From: an uncultured Erythrobacter sp.
GTDB lineage: Bacteria > Pseudomonadota > Alphaproteobacteria > Sphingomonadales > Sphingomonadaceae
Length of the DNA stretch: 53,427 nucleotides
Assembly (NCBI GenBank): GCA_937899785.1
Contig: CALCCG010000105.1
Span: forward strand, 1 to 53,427
Direction: 5' to 3'
Within the stretch, counting starts at the first letter, position 1; the number at the start of each line of letters is the position of its first letter. The position numbers and the translations under genes were made by a program. Below, in pieces: positions 17,771-26,088 of the stretch. The notes beneath the pieces were generated by a model, which was given only the letters and a program-made list of their open reading frames with translations, had not been told where the DNA came from and ran no database searches.

Positions 17771-19585
17771 GTGACTGATTCCGATCCAGATGCGCCAGAG
17801 CCCGAAGAGGACGTGGCCCCCTCAGCCGCAGAGCTTGAAGCGGCGGGGCAGAACTCGATGTTTGGCGACTCGCCTTCTCCGGCATCCGCTTCATCTGCGG
17901 CGGCCCCTGAGGGCCCTCCAGCGCAAGCCGAGCCCGGTGCGCAACCGTACCGCGTGCTCGCGCGCAAATACCGTCCGCAGACCTTTTCCGAGCTTATCGG
18001 TCAAGAGCCGATGGTCCGTACGCTCGCCAACGCGATCGAGCGCGACCGGCTGGCGCACGCTTTCCTCATGACCGGGGTGCGCGGGGTGGGGAAGACCTCG
18101 ACCGCGCGGCTGATCGCCAAGGCTCTGAACTGCATCGGCCCTGACGGGCAGGGCGGCCCGACCATCGATCCATGCGGCGTGTGCGAGAATTGCGTCGCGA
18201 TTGCCGAGGGCCGGCATATCGACGTGATCGAAATGGACGCCGCCTCCAACACCGGGGTCGATGATGTGCGCGAGATTATCGAGGCGGTGCGTTACGCGGC
18301 GGTTTCGGCGCGCTTCAAGATCTACATCATCGACGAAGTGCACATGCTCTCGCGCAACGCCTTTAACGCGCTGCTTAAGACGCTGGAAGAGCCGCCCGCG
18401 CATGTGAAGTTCCTGTTTGCCACGACCGAAGTCGACAAGCTGCCGGTCACGGTGCTCAGCCGCACGCAGCGTTTCGACCTGCGACGTATTCCGGCGAGCC
18501 TCCTGGCCGAACACTACGCCAATGTGTGCCGCAAAGAGGGCGTTGAGGCGGAGGAAGAGGCGCTTCGTATCATCGCTAACGCGGCGGAGGGATCCGCGCG
18601 CGATGGCCTCTCGATCCTCGACCAGGCTATTGCTCATGCCGACCTCGAAATTGACGGAAAGGTCAGCGCTGAGCGCGTGCGCGACATGCTGGGCCTTGCC
18701 GATAAGGGCGCGCAGCGAGCGATCCTTGGCCATGTTCTCAACGCGGACGCTTCGGCGCTCTTGGCTGGGATTGATGAACTCTACGCCCTGGGCGTTGAGC
18801 CGCTCGCTCTGATGCGCGCCCTTATGGATCTCGTTCATAAGATTACGGTCTCGCAGGTTTCAGGCGCTGATCCTGATGCGCCAGGCGAGGATGATCGCGC
18901 GGCCCTGGCCGATTTTGCTGAGCGGTTGTCCGCTGGCCAACTCCACCGCCTGTGGCAATTGCTCCTCAAGGGACACGATGAGGTGCGTTCGGCGCCAGAC
19001 CCTGTCGTTTCGCTGCAGATGGCGCTTTTGCGGGCGCTTCACGCTGCAGACTTGCCCGATCCGGGTAAACTGGCACGCCGAATCGAACAACTGGCAGGCC
19101 AGCCCACCGCGCTTGCCGCGCCTGTTGCAGGCGAAGCTGTTGCGGCTCCCACGGCGCGGTCCCATGAACCTTCTCAGGATTGGGCGCAATTGGTCGAGGC
19201 GATGGCTGAGGCGGGTCATTTGCATGTCGCGGAAATGATGCGATCGCGCATGCGTGTGATCAATCTGACCGGCGAGCGGCTGGAGTTTCAGCAAGCTGAT
19301 GCGTTTTCGGACGACCCCGGCCCCGATGTGCGTGAGGGGCTGTTTCGATTGACCGGAAAGCGCTGGCTCGTGGAACGCGTACAAAATTCGGGGCCGGTGG
19401 AGGCGCAGCCGACCCTTCGCGAGCAGACCGAATCCCGCGCCAAGGCCGAGCGTGATGCGACCTTGTCCGACCCGCTTGTAAAGGCTGCGTTTGACGCCTT
19501 TCCCGACGCGGAACTTATAGAAACTCAGCCCGGTACCGAAGAAGCGCCCCCGCATCGCTCGGCCTCGGGTGGTCAATGGCACTAA
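17771..19585 (+). CDS. dnaX: DNA polymerase III subunit gamma/tau
   Basis: Clamp-loader ATPase of the replicative polymerase, 604 residues. After a low-complexity acidic N-terminus the AAA+ domain begins at VLARKYRPQTFSELIGQEPM. Walker A is GVRGVGKTSTARLIAKALNC, the zinc site includes CGVCENC, Walker B is IDEVHMLS and sensor 1 lies near FLFATTEVDKLPV. Domain III and a tau-like C-terminus follow. The GTG at 17771 gives an N-terminal extension of about 55 residues before the conserved core, so the true start could be further in. ybaB follows 20 nt downstream. Confidence 0.95.
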   Translation: MTDSDPDAPEPEEDVAPSAAELEAAGQNSMFGDSPSPASASSAAAPEGPPAQAEPGAQPYRVLARKYRPQTFSELIGQEPMVRTLANAIERDRLAHAFLMTGVRGVGKTSTARLIAKALNCIGPDGQGGPTIDPCGVCENCVAIAEGRHIDVIEMDAASNTGVDDVREIIEAVRYAAVSARFKIYIIDEVHMLSRNAFNALLKTLEEPPAHVKFLFATTEVDKLPVTVLSRTQRFDLRRIPASLLAEHYANVCRKEGVEAEEEALRIIANAAEGSARDGLSILDQAIAHADLEIDGKVSAERVRDMLGLADKGAQRAILGHVLNADASALLAGIDELYALGVEPLALMRALMDLVHKITVSQVSGADPDAPGEDDRAALADFAERLSAGQLHRLWQLLLKGHDEVRSAPDPVVSLQMALLRALHAADLPDPGKLARRIEQLAGQPTALAAPVAGEAVAAPTARSHEPSQDWAQLVEAMAEAGHLHVAEMMRSRMRVINLTGERLEFQQADAFSDDPGPDVREGLFRLTGKRWLVERVQNSGPVEAQPTLREQTESRAKAERDATLSDPLVKAAFDAFPDAELIETQPGTEEAPPHRSASGGQWH

Positions 19586-19605
19586 CGATAAAGGACCCCT
19601 AAGCC

Positions 19606-19947
19606 ATGAAGAGCATGGAAGAAATGATGCAGGCGGCTCAGCAAGCGGCTGAGACGATCCAGAACCAAATGAACGACATGCAGGTGAAGCTCGATTCGAT
19701 TGAGGTCGAAGGCGCGGCTGGAGGCGGCTTGGTAACGGTGCGCGCTACGGCCAAAGGTCGAATTCTGGGTGTGAATATTGACGACAGCCTGATGAAGCCC
19801 GAAGAAAAGGGTATTGTTGAGGACCTTGTGACCGCCGCGTTCAACGACGCGCGCGACAAGGCGGACCGGGTTTCAGCCGAGCAGATGAAAGAGATGCAGG
19901 GTACGATGGGCCTGCCGCCGGGCTTCAACCTGCCGGGGCTCGGTTAA
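19606..19947 (+). CDS. ybaB: YbaB/EbfC family nucleoid-associated protein
   Basis: A 113-residue DNA-binding protein forming a tweezer-like dimer. The N-terminal helix is rich in Gln and Met (MEEMMQAAQQAAETIQNQMN), then come VEGAAGGGLVTVRATAKGR and KADRVSAEQMKEMQGTMGLP. It directly follows dnaX, the conserved dnaX-ybaB order. Confidence 0.95.
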   Translation: MKSMEEMMQAAQQAAETIQNQMNDMQVKLDSIEVEGAAGGGLVTVRATAKGRILGVNIDDSLMKPEEKGIVEDLVTAAFNDARDKADRVSAEQMKEMQGTMGLPPGFNLPGLG

Positions 19948-19957
19948 GCGAGGTCGG

Positions 19958-20362
19958 TTAGAGGCCTTTGCGGCCAAACCCGCCGCGCGGCGCGGGCGGT
20001 TTGACGGAGCCCATCGGTTCAGGCGCGGTTTTGGCCTGTCCCTGCCGCGTGGTCATATATCGAGAAAACGCTGCATCGACATCAAAGCTCTCGCCGATAG
20101 CTGGCTCCTCAATCGGCGAGGCAGGCTTGGGTGTTTTCGGTGTTTGGTCAGCCTCAGCTTCTTTTTTTGCCCACGGCAAATCGGCAGAGAATCCGCGGTA
20201 GCCCTTGTAAAAACAGTACAAAGCGGCCCCGAGCAACGCCAAGGCAACAAAGTAGAAGGGCAAACGCATCTCTGGCGAGGCGCCGAAATCGCCGAGACTT
20301 TCCAGCATTCCAGCGGTTGAAACCAGACCGAATCCGGCCAAGAGCCAAGGTAAGTACCGCAC
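19958..20362 (-). CDS. Hypothetical membrane protein
   Basis: Function unknown. Two hydrophobic segments lie near the N-terminus (YLPWLLAGFGLVSTAGML and FYFVALALLGAALYCFYKGY), then a basic, proline-rich soluble tail ending GGFGRKGL. GTG 20362 is chosen because GGAGG stands 5 nt upstream; ATG 20374, four codons earlier, has no such site. Its stop faces the ybaB stop 10 nt away. It may be a sphingomonad-specific protein, but I know no family. Confidence 0.7.
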   Translation of the reverse strand: MRYLPWLLAGFGLVSTAGMLESLGDFGASPEMRLPFYFVALALLGAALYCFYKGYRGFSADLPWAKKEAEADQTPKTPKPASPIEEPAIGESFDVDAAFSRYMTTRQGQAKTAPEPMGSVKPPAPRGGFGRKGL

Positions 20363-20520
20363 GTCGTCCTCCATAAGCTGGTGATCTCGACGTTAACTGG
20401 CGAAGGTAAACTTACCGTTGGCGCATCCACAGCTTCCTAACGCCAGCCATTGCGGCGCTAGAGACCGCTACCCATATTCACGGCAAAGGCGCGCCCCAAT
20501 GGCGGCCACGGATAGACAAA

Positions 20521-22941
20521 ATGACCGAGCAATTCCCTCTCCTTCCCCTGCGCGACATTGTCGTGTTTCCTGGCATGGTCGTGCCGCTCTTTGTGGGGCG
20601 CGAGAAATCGGTGGCCGCGCTCGAAGCGGCGATGGACGCCTCGAAGGACATCTTCCTTCTCGCCCAGCTTGATCCCAGCACCGATGATCCCGATGGTGAT
20701 GACCTTTACGACACGGGCGTTGTGGCGCAGGTGCTCCAGCTTTTGAAACTGCCCGACGGCACAGTGCGTGTGCTGGTCGAAGGCACCGATCGCGCAACGC
20801 TCACCGGTCTGAAAACCCATGGCGACTATGTGCTGGCCGAAGTTCGTTTGCAGGAGCCTGAGACCGTTGCGGGGAGCGAAGTCACCGCGCTTATGCGCCA
20901 AGTTACTGAGCACTTCGGTGAGTACGCCAAACTCAACAAGAAGATGGGCGACGACAACAACACCGTCGACCTCACCGAAGTCGACGATGCAGGGCATCTG
21001 GCGGATACGATAGCGGCGGCTCTGAGCGCAAAAGTCTCAGACAAACAATCCATTTTGACCGAGGCCAGCCCCTTGAAGCGTTTGGAGCTGGTCATGGCCT
21101 TTATGGAAGGCGAGCTGTCAGTGCTGCAGGTTGAGCGCAAGATCCGCGGACGCGTGAAGCGCCAGATGGAGAAGACCCAGCGCGAATATTATCTCAACGA
21201 GCAGCTCAAGGCGATCCAGAGCGAGCTGGGCGGCGGCGACGGTGAAGACGGTGACGAAATCGCCGAGCTGACTGAGAAGATTGAAAAGACCAAGCTTTCC
21301 AAAGACGCGCGCGAAAAAGCCAACCAGGAGCTCAAGAAGCTCAAAGGGATGCAACCCATGAGCGCCGAGGCGACGGTTGTGCGCAACTATCTCGATGTCT
21401 TGCTGGGCTTGCCCTGGGGCAAGAAGAGCCGCGTCAAAAAGGACATCGGCAAGGCTCAGGAGATCTTGGACGCTGATCATTATGGGCTTGAGAAGGTCAA
21501 GGATCGGATCATCGAATACCTCGCCGTTCAGGCTCGCACCAACAAGCTGAAGGGGCCAATCCTGTGCCTCGTGGGCCCGCCTGGGGTGGGTAAGACTTCT
21601 CTGGGTAAATCAATCGCCAAGGCAACAGGACGCGAATTTGTTCGCCAGTCGCTCGGCGGCGTGCGCGACGAAGCTGAAATCCGCGGCCACCGGCGGACTT
21701 ATATCGGCTCTATGCCAGGCAAGATCGTCAACAATCTGAAGAAGGCCGGAACGAGCAACCCGCTGTTTTTGCTCGATGAGATTGACAAGCTGGGCCAGGA
21801 TTTCCGTGGCGATCCCGCATCGGCGCTGCTTGAGGTTCTTGACCCTGAGCAGAACGATAAGTTCCAGGACCACTATCTCGAGCTGGACCTCAACTTGTCG
21901 GACATCATGTTCGTGACCACCGCGAACAGCCTCGATTTGCCGCAACCGCTGCTTGATCGGATGGAGATCATCCGGCTCGAAGGCTACACCGAGGACGAGA
22001 AGGTCGAGATTGCCACGCGTCATCTGATCGCCAAGCAGGTGAAACAGCACGGTCTCAAGGACGGTGAGTTTGAGCTGACCGAAGGCGGGCTACGTGACCT
22101 TATCCGCTACTACACGCGCGAAGCCGGTGTCCGCACTTTGGAGCGCGAGATCGCGCGGTTGGCGCGCAAGAGCCTTCGCAAAATACTGGAGAAGGAAGCG
22201 ACGAGCGTCACCGTTACGCCGGAAAACCTTGGCGAGTTCGCCGGGGTTCGCAAGTTCAAGCACGGCACGTCCGAAGAGGAAGCGCAAATCGGTGCGGTCA
22301 CCGGTCTGGCTTGGACGAGCGTTGGCGGTGAACTGCTGACTATTGAGAGCGTCACCACGACAGGCAAAGGCGAGATCAAGACGACCGGTAAGCTCGGCGA
22401 AGTCATGACCGAAAGCGTCGCGGCGGCGTTCAGCTTCGTGAAGTCGCGCGCGCCCGCTTACGGCATCAAGCCAAGCCTGTTCCATCGCAAGAACGTCCAC
22501 ATCCATTTGCCCGAAGGCGCCGTGCCCAAGGATGGTCCGAGCGCGGGCATTGGTATGGTAACTTCGATTGTGTCGACCCTTTCAGGAGCGCATGTCCGTC
22601 CTGATGTGGCGATGACCGGAGAGGTTACCTTGCGCGGCCGTGTGCTGGCGATTGGTGGGCTTAAGGAGAAGCTTCTCGCGGCGCTCCGAGGCGGTATCAA
22701 AACGGTCCTGATCCCGGAGGAGAACGTCAAGGATCTGGCTGAGATTCCCGACAACGTCAAAGAGGGTCTCGAAATCCTCCCGGTGAGCCATGTCGATCAG
22801 GTGCTTGAGCTGGCCCTCACCGATATGCCGTCGCCCATCGAGTGGAGTGAGGCTGACGATCTTGCCAGTCAACCCGGTGCAGGGTCGGGGGGCAATACGC
22901 CCAGTTCGCCTTCTAATCCGGACGTGCCCACAGCGCATTGA
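20521..22941 (+). CDS. lon: Endopeptidase La (Lon protease)
   Basis: ATP-dependent serine protease for misfolded and regulatory proteins, 806 residues. The N-terminal substrate domain starts FPLLPLRDIVVFPGMVVPLF. Walker A is GPPGVGKTSLGKSIA, followed by IRGHRRTYIGSMPG and FLLDEIDKLG. The protease domain has TGEVTLRGRVLAIGGLKEKL and the catalytic Ser in PKDGPSAGIGM, with the Lys in the KEKLLAA region. It is followed after 257 nt by the HU gene, an arrangement also found in E. coli (lon-hupB). Confidence 0.97.
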   Translation: MTEQFPLLPLRDIVVFPGMVVPLFVGREKSVAALEAAMDASKDIFLLAQLDPSTDDPDGDDLYDTGVVAQVLQLLKLPDGTVRVLVEGTDRATLTGLKTHGDYVLAEVRLQEPETVAGSEVTALMRQVTEHFGEYAKLNKKMGDDNNTVDLTEVDDAGHLADTIAAALSAKVSDKQSILTEASPLKRLELVMAFMEGELSVLQVERKIRGRVKRQMEKTQREYYLNEQLKAIQSELGGGDGEDGDEIAELTEKIEKTKLSKDAREKANQELKKLKGMQPMSAEATVVRNYLDVLLGLPWGKKSRVKKDIGKAQEILDADHYGLEKVKDRIIEYLAVQARTNKLKGPILCLVGPPGVGKTSLGKSIAKATGREFVRQSLGGVRDEAEIRGHRRTYIGSMPGKIVNNLKKAGTSNPLFLLDEIDKLGQDFRGDPASALLEVLDPEQNDKFQDHYLELDLNLSDIMFVTTANSLDLPQPLLDRMEIIRLEGYTEDEKVEIATRHLIAKQVKQHGLKDGEFELTEGGLRDLIRYYTREAGVRTLEREIARLARKSLRKILEKEATSVTVTPENLGEFAGVRKFKHGTSEEEAQIGAVTGLAWTSVGGELLTIESVTTTGKGEIKTTGKLGEVMTESVAAAFSFVKSRAPAYGIKPSLFHRKNVHIHLPEGAVPKDGPSAGIGMVTSIVSTLSGAHVRPDVAMTGEVTLRGRVLAIGGLKEKLLAALRGGIKTVLIPEENVKDLAEIPDNVKEGLEILPVSHVDQVLELALTDMPSPIEWSEADDLASQPGAGSGGNTPSSPSNPDVPTAH

Positions 22942-23198
22942 GCCTTTTAAGCCTCGTGCAAACGGCCACATCGCCGCAGCGCTACCTCCTGCCAGGAACG
23001 CTGGTTCAGTCCTGATCAACGCTCCCGACCATGGTCGAGAGTGTCGCAATTCGTCGCAATTGGCCCAAATTGGCGCAAGACCGCCGTTTCTGGCGCGATT
23101 TGCCTTTGACAGCACTCTGAAAAAGGGCTCAATCTGAACGCGCTCGGGGAGGCGATTCACCGATGATGACACCGGAATAATAAAGAGGGGTACTTGGA
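22942..23198 (+). promoter_or_regulatory. lon-HU intergenic region with probable HU promoter
   Basis: TTGACA at 23106-23111 with a 17-nt spacer and TCAATC at 23129-23134 is the best promoter candidate for the HU gene. Upstream lie a perfect palindrome CGACCATGGTCG (about 23026-23037) and a direct repeat GTCGCAATT (two copies near 23043-23060). No terminator for lon was recognised. Confidence 0.4.
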
Positions 23199-23471
23199 AT
23201 GAATAAGAATGATCTGATCAGTGCAGTCGCTGAGACAAGCGGCCTTTCGAAGAACGACACGTCAAATGCAGTTGAAGGTGTTTTCGATGCCATTACGAAA
23301 GCTCTTGCTGGCGGTGACGAAGTGCGCCTGGTCGGGTTTGGAACTTTTTCTGTTGCCAAGCGCAAGGCTTCTACTGGACGCAACCCTCGCACCGGTGAGC
23401 CGATGAATATTCCCGCTTCCACCCAGCCTAAATTCAAGGCGGGCAAGGGTCTCAAGGACGCGGTCAACTAA
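23199..23471 (+). CDS. HU family DNA-binding protein
   Basis: A 90-residue nucleoid protein that bends DNA as a dimer. The sequence starts MNKNDLISAVAETSGLSK and has the beta-arm signature GRNPRTGEPMNIPAS with the intercalating Pro, then FKAGKGLKDAVN. The residue pattern fits HU rather than IHF. It lies downstream of lon and is followed by a clear terminator. Confidence 0.97.
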   Translation: MNKNDLISAVAETSGLSKNDTSNAVEGVFDAITKALAGGDEVRLVGFGTFSVAKRKASTGRNPRTGEPMNIPASTQPKFKAGKGLKDAVN

Positions 23472-23512
23472 CGCTGATTGATCGGCGCTGCGCCTCGCGC
23501 CGCAAAATTTTT

Positions 23513-23549
23513 GACCCCGCCGATTGCAGCCGATCGGCGGGGTCTTTCT
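23513..23549 (+). terminator. Rho-independent terminator after the HU gene
   Basis: GACCCCGCCGAT and ATCGGCGGGGTC form a 12-bp stem with an 8-nt loop, followed by TTTCT. It sits 42 nt after the HU stop and probably also serves the convergent lipoprotein gene from the other side. Confidence 0.88.
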
Positions 23550-23582
23550 ATAGATACTGGACTTCGAAGTGTGCCTCTTCGG

Positions 23583-24485
23583 TCACTCCCCCAAGTCGAT
23601 CAGCGCAGTCGGCGATGCTTTTGTGCGTGTGCTGATATCCCACGTCAGAGTTTCGCCACTGGGCGTTGGGTTGGCGCCTTCGTCTGTGTTGTTCGCGCGA
23701 ATATCCATGGCTCCGGTCGTCATGATCGTAAAGGTGCCGTCTATCGTCGGGATGTTTGGCATCGGCTCGCCTTCGTCGCCTGACGCTTCTGGGGCCAAAG
23801 CGGCCATCCCGGCCATTCCCGCAAGTCCGCCCATCATGGCGCCCATCGGATTGTCGTCGTTCTGAGCGGAAAAGCCCGGCGCGTTAACACGCACTATGTT
23901 TCCGTCGCGCAGAAAAATCTGAACAAACGGGTTGGTCGAGGGAACCCCCTCGATCAATGGAAACGTGAAATCATGAGTCAGCTTGCCTGTTAATCTGTAG
24001 CTGACATCAAACACGCCATCGCCCTTGTCATCGACCCGTTCCCAGCCCTTCTGACGGAGGAGCAATTGGGTGAATTTGGCGGTTGCCTCTGGGTCTGTCG
24101 CATCGATTCCGCCTAACAGCGCGGACATTTGCTCTGCCTTTTGAGCGGCTTCAGCCGCCCTTTGTTCGGCGCCCGCTTCCCAAGCTGCGCGCTGTCCTTC
24201 GATCTCGTTGGCGGTGCATTCGCGTTCATCGAACGAACTGTCAACAAAGCACGGCTCGGGTTCGAATTCCTTTGCGCTCTCTCCCATTTCAGCAAGCTGC
24301 GACAGGCCGAGAAAGAAAATCTCCCCCTCATACGTGAAGGTGAAGTCCTGGTCTGGTCCCAGAATGAGCTCCGAGGTGAATTTGCCCGGAGTGATGAAAC
24401 ATCCGGTCAGCAAGAGCGACAGTCCCGCAAGCATGGCCGTAGCGACGGCGCGCAACGAGCGATGCGGTTCAAGCGGCTTGGTCAT
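23583..24485 (-). CDS. Hypothetical lipoprotein
   Basis: A 300-residue predicted lipoprotein. The start at ATG 24485 has GGGGGAG upstream. The signal peptide ends in the lipobox LLLTGC at about residues 27-32. The mature part has a predicted helical, alanine- and glutamate-rich stretch (AAWEAGAEQRAAEAAQKAEQ) and a glycine/methionine-rich hydrophobic patch (PMGAMMGGLAGMAGMAALAP). I recognise no family, so the role is unknown. Stop-to-stop with the HU gene; the rlmB gene lies 38 nt upstream on the same strand. Confidence 0.8.
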   Translation of the reverse strand: MTKPLEPHRSLRAVATAMLAGLSLLLTGCFITPGKFTSELILGPDQDFTFTYEGEIFFLGLSQLAEMGESAKEFEPEPCFVDSSFDERECTANEIEGQRAAWEAGAEQRAAEAAQKAEQMSALLGGIDATDPEATAKFTQLLLRQKGWERVDDKGDGVFDVSYRLTGKLTHDFTFPLIEGVPSTNPFVQIFLRDGNIVRVNAPGFSAQNDDNPMGAMMGGLAGMAGMAALAPEASGDEGEPMPNIPTIDGTFTIMTTGAMDIRANNTDEGANPTPSGETLTWDISTRTKASPTALIDLGE

Positions 24486-24523
24486 GGCGAGTTCTCCCCC
24501 AAAGTTTCGCAAGTCTGCATCCC

Positions 24524-25318
24524 TTATGCGCCCCTCGTTGACACTGCGTAAAGAGCAATCGCCGCGGCGTTCGAGACGTTGAGGCTCTCGATATCCGAAG
24601 TGATCGGCAAGCGTGCAAGCGTATCGCAATGCTGTCCGATATTGTGCCGCAGACCCTCGCCTTCAGCGCCAAGAACGAGCGCAATTGGTCCGGTTGTAAG
24701 CGTCTCGGCGAGCGTAGCGTCCGCTTCGCCGGCCATCCCAATGCGCCAATACCCGGCCTGCGCCAAGTCGTCGAGCGCGCGGGCAAGGTTGACCACGCGA
24801 ACCCACGGCACGGTTTCGAGAGCGCCGGAAGCGGACTTGGCCAAAACACCCCCTTCAGGCGGGGCGTGTCGATCTTGGGTCACAATCGCAGCGGCTCCGA
24901 ACGCGGCGGCCGAACGTAAAATCGCGCCAACATTGTGTGGATCGGTCACCTGATCAAGCAAGAGAATGGGACGGGCCGAATCTCCATCCGCAACTTCGTC
25001 GAGAAAGGTTGCGTCGAGTGGCTCGCATTCCAGCACAAGGCCCTGATGGGGCGCATCCTTGGCGACAAGGCGCGCAAGGTCTTGGACGTCGGCGTACTCA
25101 ACCGGAAAATCGGGTGGCAACTCGCCGTCAAGATTCTCAATACCCTCGCGCGTGGCCCACAGTTTGCGGTGCTGGCGCTTTGGGTTCTTTAGAGCAGCCT
25201 CGACCGGATGGCGCCCCCAGAGCCGCACATGGCCCGCTGTCGCACGGCCGGATCCACGGCCGCCCTTCATCCGGCCTGCACGCCCGCGAAGCGCCCGCTT
25301 TTTGTCACCCTTGGCCAT
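24524..25318 (-). CDS. rlmB: 23S rRNA 2'-O-methyltransferase RlmB-like (SpoU family)
   Basis: SPOUT-class RNA methyltransferase, probably modifying G2251 of 23S rRNA, 264 residues. After a basic tail (MAKGDKKRALRGRAGRMKGG) the substrate-binding domain begins VRLWGRHPVEAALKNPKR. SpoU motifs follow: LLLDQVTDPHNVGAILRSAA, IALVLGAEGEGLR and SLNVSNAAAIALY. ATG 25318 is preferred since the longer frame adds 57 unrelated residues and crosses toward the tRNA-Tyr gene. Confidence 0.94.
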   Translation of the reverse strand: MAKGDKKRALRGRAGRMKGGRGSGRATAGHVRLWGRHPVEAALKNPKRQHRKLWATREGIENLDGELPPDFPVEYADVQDLARLVAKDAPHQGLVLECEPLDATFLDEVADGDSARPILLLDQVTDPHNVGAILRSAAAFGAAAIVTQDRHAPPEGGVLAKSASGALETVPWVRVVNLARALDDLAQAGYWRIGMAGEADATLAETLTTGPIALVLGAEGEGLRHNIGQHCDTLARLPITSDIESLNVSNAAAIALYAVSTRGA

Positions 25319-25495
25319 TTGTGTTCCTGATCGCTGAAAGAATGCGCTCCCCTGCCAGTCGCCCCATTGACAGGCAAGGCTCGCTTCGCCAAAGCGCGCG
25401 TCTCGGCAAAAGGAGCTGGTCGCAAGGGCGACGGTTTCGATGCTCGATCGGGCCCTTTTCAACGCGCCCCATCGCACTTTCGCGAGCAATCGTGT

Positions 25496-25581
25496 GGACA
25501 GGTGGCCGAGTGGTTAAAGGCAGCAGACTGTAAATCTGCCCGCGCAAGCGTACGCTGGTTCGAATCCAGCCCTGTCCACCA
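25496..25581 (+). tRNA. tRNA-Tyr(GTA)
   Basis: Class II tRNA of 86 nt with encoded CCA. The acceptor stem is GGACAGG/CCTGTCC, and the anticodon arm GCAGACTGTAAATCTGC has anticodon GTA. A long variable arm CCGCGCAAGCGTACG follows, and the T arm contains GGTTCGAATCC. Confidence 0.96.
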
Positions 25582-25619
25582 GATTGCCCTCAGTAGGATG
25601 CGAACAGAGGCAAAGCGCC

Positions 25620-26072
25620 TCAGACGTTTGAGGCCGCTTTCTTGATCGCGCGGCGAATGCTCATATAGGTGGCGCAGCGGCATAGATTGGTCATCGCCGC
25701 GTCTATGTCCTCGTCGCTCGGATTGCTGTTCTCTGCAAGCAGGGCTGTGGCCGCCATAATCTGGCCTGACTGGCAATAGCCGCATTGCGGGACATCGTCT
25801 TCAATCCAGGCGTCGCGGACAGCGTCCGCCGCTCGCCCATCGACACCTTCGATCGTGGTGATCTTCACACCTTCAAGCGAATCATGCGGTAGCACGCAAG
25901 AACGCGTGGGAGCGCCATCGATATGGACGGTGCACGCGCCGCATTGGGCGACGCCGCAGCCAAATTTTGTGCCCGTCATCTTAAGGTGATCACGCAAGAC
26001 CCATAGAAGCGGCGTTCCCGGCGCCGCGTCGACGTCTTGCTCCTGCCCATTGATAATCAGCTTCATAGCCAT
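25620..26072 (-). CDS. (2Fe-2S)-binding subunit of a molybdenum hydroxylase (IorA-like)
   Basis: Small electron-transfer subunit, 150 residues, holding two 2Fe-2S clusters. The plant-ferredoxin-type cluster is GCGVAQCGACTVHIDG with a later Cys in PTRSC. The second is CGYCQSGQIM with CRC near the C-terminus. There is no signal peptide. It follows the large subunit gene by 16 nt and would carry electrons from the molybdenum site. If the large subunit is exported by Tat, this protein would have to travel with it. Confidence 0.93.
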   Translation of the reverse strand: MAMKLIINGQEQDVDAAPGTPLLWVLRDHLKMTGTKFGCGVAQCGACTVHIDGAPTRSCVLPHDSLEGVKITTIEGVDGRAADAVRDAWIEDDVPQCGYCQSGQIMAATALLAENSNPSDEDIDAAMTNLCRCATYMSIRRAIKKAASNV

Positions 26073-26088
26073 GTTGTGTCTCCCAGGG

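Noticed and set aside
18100..18420. Programmed frameshift site in dnaX
   Set aside because: No A-rich slippery heptamer followed by a stem was found in the gene, so separate gamma and tau products are not proposed.
17891..18838. A 315-codon minus-strand frame
   Set aside because: Opposite the conserved AAA+ domain of dnaX; a typical shadow frame of a GC-rich gene.
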